In this document: positions 61,399 through 64,000 of the stretch, one piece after another
Position numbering within the stretch: position 1 is the stretch's first letter
Layout of the letters: every line of letters starts with the position of its first letter
Assembly (NCBI RefSeq): GCF_024802625.1
Contig: NZ_CP103371.1
Location: 496,001-560,000, forward strand
Origin: Massilia sp. H6
Lineage (GTDB): Bacteria > Pseudomonadota > Gammaproteobacteria > Burkholderiales > Burkholderiaceae_D
Direction: 5' to 3'
DNA length: 64,000 nt
Position numbers and translations under genes: made by a program
The notes under the pieces: generated by a model
What the model was told of the DNA's origin: nothing
What the model saw: only the letters and a program-made list of their open reading frames with translations
Databases searched by the model: none

Positions 61399-62334
61399 AT
61401 GCGCCGCTTGACACAACTGCCGTATCGGCTCCTGAGCGGCGCCGCGGCGCTCGCGCTGCTCGCCGGCGCGGCGCAGGCCGATCCTGTCAAGGACGAAGAA
61501 GTCACGGGCTTTCGCTTCCAGATCATCACCGGCGACGACAGCCAGGTCACGCGCCGCATCGCCGAAGACCTGTACAAGCGGCTGGTGCCGACCTTTGGCG
61601 CCTTTCGCACCGAGCTGGCCCAGCGCCGCCGCATGCTGTATGTCGCGATCGGTCCCACCGCGCTGCGCGATGCGGTCGGGCGCCGCTGCGACTGCGTCGT
61701 CATCTCGGCCTTCACCTCGAGCCAGGTGTGGCGCGCGGTGACCAAGGGCGTGCCGGGGCGTGCCGCCTCCATGACCGCGGTGTACGCCGAACCGGCGCCG
61801 GCCGACCAGCTGCGCCTGGCCGCGCTGCTGTACCGCCGGCCGGTACGCGTGGGCGCGATCCTGGGGCGCGACACTGCCTTCCTGCGCCCCGAGCTGGAAA
61901 GCGAAGTCGAGGTGCAGCCGCTGGCCTTGGACGACGACATTAATCACACGCTCAACCGCATGGCGCGCGCCGAGGTGCTGCTGGCGCTGCCCGACGGCGA
62001 CGTCTACAACCCCGAGAACGTACGCAACATCCTGCTCTCGACCTACCGCCGCAAGCAGGGCGTGATTGGCTTTTCGGCCGACATGGTGAAAGTCGGTGCG
62101 CTTGCCACCACCTATTCAGAGATCGAAGACATCAATACCCAGGTAGCCGAGATCGCGGCCAGTTTCGTGGCCACCGGCGAGCTGGCCCCGCCGCAATTCC
62201 CGCGCTACTTCCGCACCCTGGTCAATGAAGGCGTGGCGCGTTCGCTCGACGTGCGCGTGTCCGACGAAGCGCGCCGCTTCGCACGCTCACCGGCGCGCTC
62301 GGCCGTGCGCATGGCGCCGGCTCCGGCGCCATGA
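61399..62334 (+). CDS. Periplasmic substrate-binding-protein-like sensor component
   Basis: A 311-residue exported protein with signal peptide AAALALLAGAAQADP. The body resembles ABC-type substrate-binding proteins of the COG2984-like kind (LYKRLVPTFGAFRTEL, VYAEPAPADQLRLAALLYRR, LLSTYRRKQGVIGFSADMVK, DMVKVGALATTYSEIEDINT). No ABC permease or ATPase is nearby. It lies between a response regulator and a histidine kinase and its stop overlaps the kinase start (ATGA), so I infer that it binds a ligand and signals to the kinase. Confidence 0.78.
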   Translation: MRRLTQLPYRLLSGAAALALLAGAAQADPVKDEEVTGFRFQIITGDDSQVTRRIAEDLYKRLVPTFGAFRTELAQRRRMLYVAIGPTALRDAVGRRCDCVVISAFTSSQVWRAVTKGVPGRAASMTAVYAEPAPADQLRLAALLYRRPVRVGAILGRDTAFLRPELESEVEVQPLALDDDINHTLNRMARAEVLLALPDGDVYNPENVRNILLSTYRRKQGVIGFSADMVKVGALATTYSEIEDINTQVAEIAASFVATGELAPPQFPRYFRTLVNEGVARSLDVRVSDEARRFARSPARSAVRMAPAPAP

Positions 62335-63839
62335 CGCTGCGCTTCTGGCGCGGCTGGAGCATCGGCCGGCGCATGACCTTCATCACCATGCTGCCGGTGG
62401 CCTGCCTGTTCACCTCTTTCGTGTGGTATTCGTGGTATTCGCACCGTTCGCAGGTGGCCGAGGAACTGTCCGAGCGCGGACGTATCCTGGCGCGCGCGCT
62501 GGCCGAGACCAGCGAGTACAACGTCATTTCCGGCAACCTGTCCGACCTGCGCCTCACGATCAACGGCCTGGTGCAGTCGGACAGCAGCCTGTATCGCATC
62601 GAAGTGGTGGGCGTGGACGGCGCCCAGGCGGTGCGCGTCGATTCCGAATCGGCGATCGACGCCCAGAAGCATTACTACGAGGCGCCGATCAAGAAGCAGG
62701 TGGTGTGGATCAACCTGTTCACCGATAACGGCACGCCGCATGTGTCGGCGTCGAGCCTGCTGCGCCCACCGACGCTCACCACCGAGATCGTCGGCTGGGT
62801 AAGGGTGACGATGTCGCCGTCGAACATGATGGCCAAGCAGACCCGCCGGTTCCAGTTCGAGCTGGGCATCGCCGCGCTGGCGCTGGCAGTGAGCGGCATC
62901 CTGGCCTGGGTACTGGCGCGCTCGCTCACGGTGCCGCTGCGTGAAGCAATCGGGGCCCTGAGCCGGATCCGCAACAGCGACTTTGGCGTGCACCTGCCCG
63001 TCACTACCGGCGGCGAGATGGGCGAGCTGCAGGCCTCGATCGGCGAGATGGCGCTGGCGCTCGACGAATCCAAGCGCGACCTCGAGAACAAGGTAGCCGA
63101 GCGCACCCGCGACCTGCTGGCCTCGCGCAACGAAGCGCTGCGCGCCGACGCCGACAAGCGCAAACTGATCCAGAAGGTGAACTCGATCATCGAAGACGAG
63201 CGCAAGAGCATCGCGGTCGAGATCCACGACGAACTCAATGCCTCCTTGATCGCCGCGCGCCTGGAAGCGCAGGCCATCGGGGCGCTGGCGGCCAAGGCGG
63301 CGCCGGGTCCGGAGATCGACGAGATCGGGCGCAAGTCGCAGGCCATCACCAAGCTGGCGCTCGACCTGTACGCCAATGGCCGCCGCCTGGTGCGGCGCCT
63401 GCGTCCCGAGGTGCTCGACATGCTGGGACTGCACGGCGCGGTGGAAGAAATGGTGCGTCACTACGACAGCGGATCCGGCTGCGGTTTCGAATTCCACGGC
63501 GAGGGCGATCTCTCGCGCCTGCCCAACGAGCTGGCCATCTCGGCCTACCGCATCGTGCAAGAAGCACTGTCGAACATCATGAAGCACGCGCAGGCGACGT
63601 CGGCGCAAGTGCGGCTGGTGCTCGACGAAGGCGCGCAGACGCTGCGTATCGTCGTCGCCGACGACGGCAACGGTTTCGATCCGGCCAGCGCCTCGGAAGG
63701 CATCGGCATCATCGGCATGCGCGAGCGCGTCTACGCGGTGCACGGCGTAATGGACGTGCGCTCCAGTCCAGGCGGCGGCACCGTGCTGGCAATCACGCTG
63801 CCGTTAACTGCGCCGGTGCCCGTGCCGGCTCCTTTTTAA
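62331..63839 (+). CDS. NarX/DegS-type sensor histidine kinase
   Basis: A 502-residue membrane kinase. Two helices (about 13-33 and 177-199) enclose a periplasmic domain of about 140 residues; a HAMP (LTVPLREAIGALSRIRNSDF) and a coiled coil (KRDLENKVAERTRDLLASRN) lead to a HisKA_3 domain with EDERKSIAVEIHDELNASL, the His being the phospho-site, and a HATPase (ISAYRIVQEALSNIMKHAQA, VADDGNGFDPAS, GIGIIGMRERVYAVHG). This type pairs with LuxR-family regulators such as the one encoded at 60740. Its start overlaps the periplasmic gene by 4 bp. Confidence 0.95.
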   Translation: MTLRFWRGWSIGRRMTFITMLPVACLFTSFVWYSWYSHRSQVAEELSERGRILARALAETSEYNVISGNLSDLRLTINGLVQSDSSLYRIEVVGVDGAQAVRVDSESAIDAQKHYYEAPIKKQVVWINLFTDNGTPHVSASSLLRPPTLTTEIVGWVRVTMSPSNMMAKQTRRFQFELGIAALALAVSGILAWVLARSLTVPLREAIGALSRIRNSDFGVHLPVTTGGEMGELQASIGEMALALDESKRDLENKVAERTRDLLASRNEALRADADKRKLIQKVNSIIEDERKSIAVEIHDELNASLIAARLEAQAIGALAAKAAPGPEIDEIGRKSQAITKLALDLYANGRRLVRRLRPEVLDMLGLHGAVEEMVRHYDSGSGCGFEFHGEGDLSRLPNELAISAYRIVQEALSNIMKHAQATSAQVRLVLDEGAQTLRIVVADDGNGFDPASASEGIGIIGMRERVYAVHGVMDVRSSPGGGTVLAITLPLTAPVPVPAPF

Positions 63840-63857
63840 TCACACCTACAGGCAACC

Positions 63858-64000
63858 ATGGCCAACGAACTGTCCACCCCTTACGAACAGGGCAACTTGA
63901 ACCAGACCACTACGCTGCGCGACTGCATCGCCTGGTACGAAGCGCTCGCGCTGCGCTATCCCGGCGTGCTGCGCTTTTCCCAGGTAGGCGTGTCCGATGC
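63858..64000 (+). CDS. M14-family carboxypeptidase, N-terminal part, cut by window edge
   Basis: Reads from ATG 63858 to the edge: about 47 residues with YEQGNLNQTTTLRDCIAWYE and ALRYPGVLRFSQVGVSDA. The W-Y-x-x-L-A-x-R-Y-P-x-V-L-x-F-x-x-x-G-x-S-D pattern is the usual start of cytosolic M14 zinc carboxypeptidases. The zinc motif is outside the window. No signal peptide. It lies 18 bp after the kinase gene in the same direction. Confidence 0.65.
   Translation, partial: MANELSTPYEQGNLNQTTTLRDCIAWYEALALRYPGVLRFSQVGVSD

Overview
The window looks like a chromosomal segment of a high-GC betaproteobacterium of the Oxalobacteraceae, most likely the Massilia/Telluria/Duganella group. The reasons are the order tRNA-Tyr/Gly/Thr - tuf - tRNA-Trp - secE - nusG - rplKAJL - rpoBC, an SAH riboswitch in front of ahcY with metF downstream, a fused indolepyruvate ferredoxin oxidoreductase with its own Lrp-type regulator, and many HDOD, GGDEF and hybrid-kinase signalling genes. 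This taxonomic call is an inference from gene order and protein flavour; there is no rRNA in the window.

Layout. 1-1.1 kb: two overlapping lipid A acyltransferase genes on the minus strand. 1.3-7.6 kb: methyl and one-carbon metabolism (metK, ahcY behind an SAH riboswitch, metF, 5-formyl-THF cyclo-ligase), with an unusual RsbT-like/HisKA kinase between metK and ahcY. 7.6-15.5 kb: lytic transglycosylase, NDUFA9-like dehydrogenase, GST, cca, a GGDEF cyclase, a GNAT protein and an Lrp/AsnC regulator. 15.7-23.4 kb: indolepyruvate oxidoreductase, exported S41 and M14 peptidases, a periplasmic histidine phosphatase. 23.5-31.4 kb: ttcA-folB-pteridine-reductase-like operon, MidA-type methyltransferase, J-domain protein, pseudo-receiver/TPR protein and HDOD protein. 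31.6-45.9 kb: the translation/transcription locus.

45.9-52.4 kb is the accessory part. It is an islet inserted exactly at the rpoC terminator and closed on the right by a second, internally deleted copy of the rpoC 3' end plus a second copy of the terminator. The left edge is a truncated group II intron sitting directly after the terminator T-run. Inside are a membrane ORF, an orphan double-glycine-leader (bacteriocin-like) peptide, a dead IS481-family transposase, and a compact operon-like set: a 62-residue peptide with an Ala-rich membrane segment and a three-Cys tail; a 677-residue fusion of a PqqD-like N-terminal domain, an M50 intramembrane zinc protease and an LpxL-type acyltransferase domain; a lipoprotein; and an exported four-Cys protein. 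I read this set as a candidate peptide-maturation system that may combine intramembrane cleavage with acylation. It is the best candidate here for something undescribed.

52.5-64 kb returns to high-GC chromosome: an RsbQ-like hydrolase overlapping a PAS hybrid kinase, sodC, two M28-family proteins (one with a degraded metal site and four 13-bp tandem repeats upstream), a TonB-like protein, a response-regulator/periplasmic-protein/NarX-type-kinase operon, and the start of an M14 carboxypeptidase cut by the window edge.
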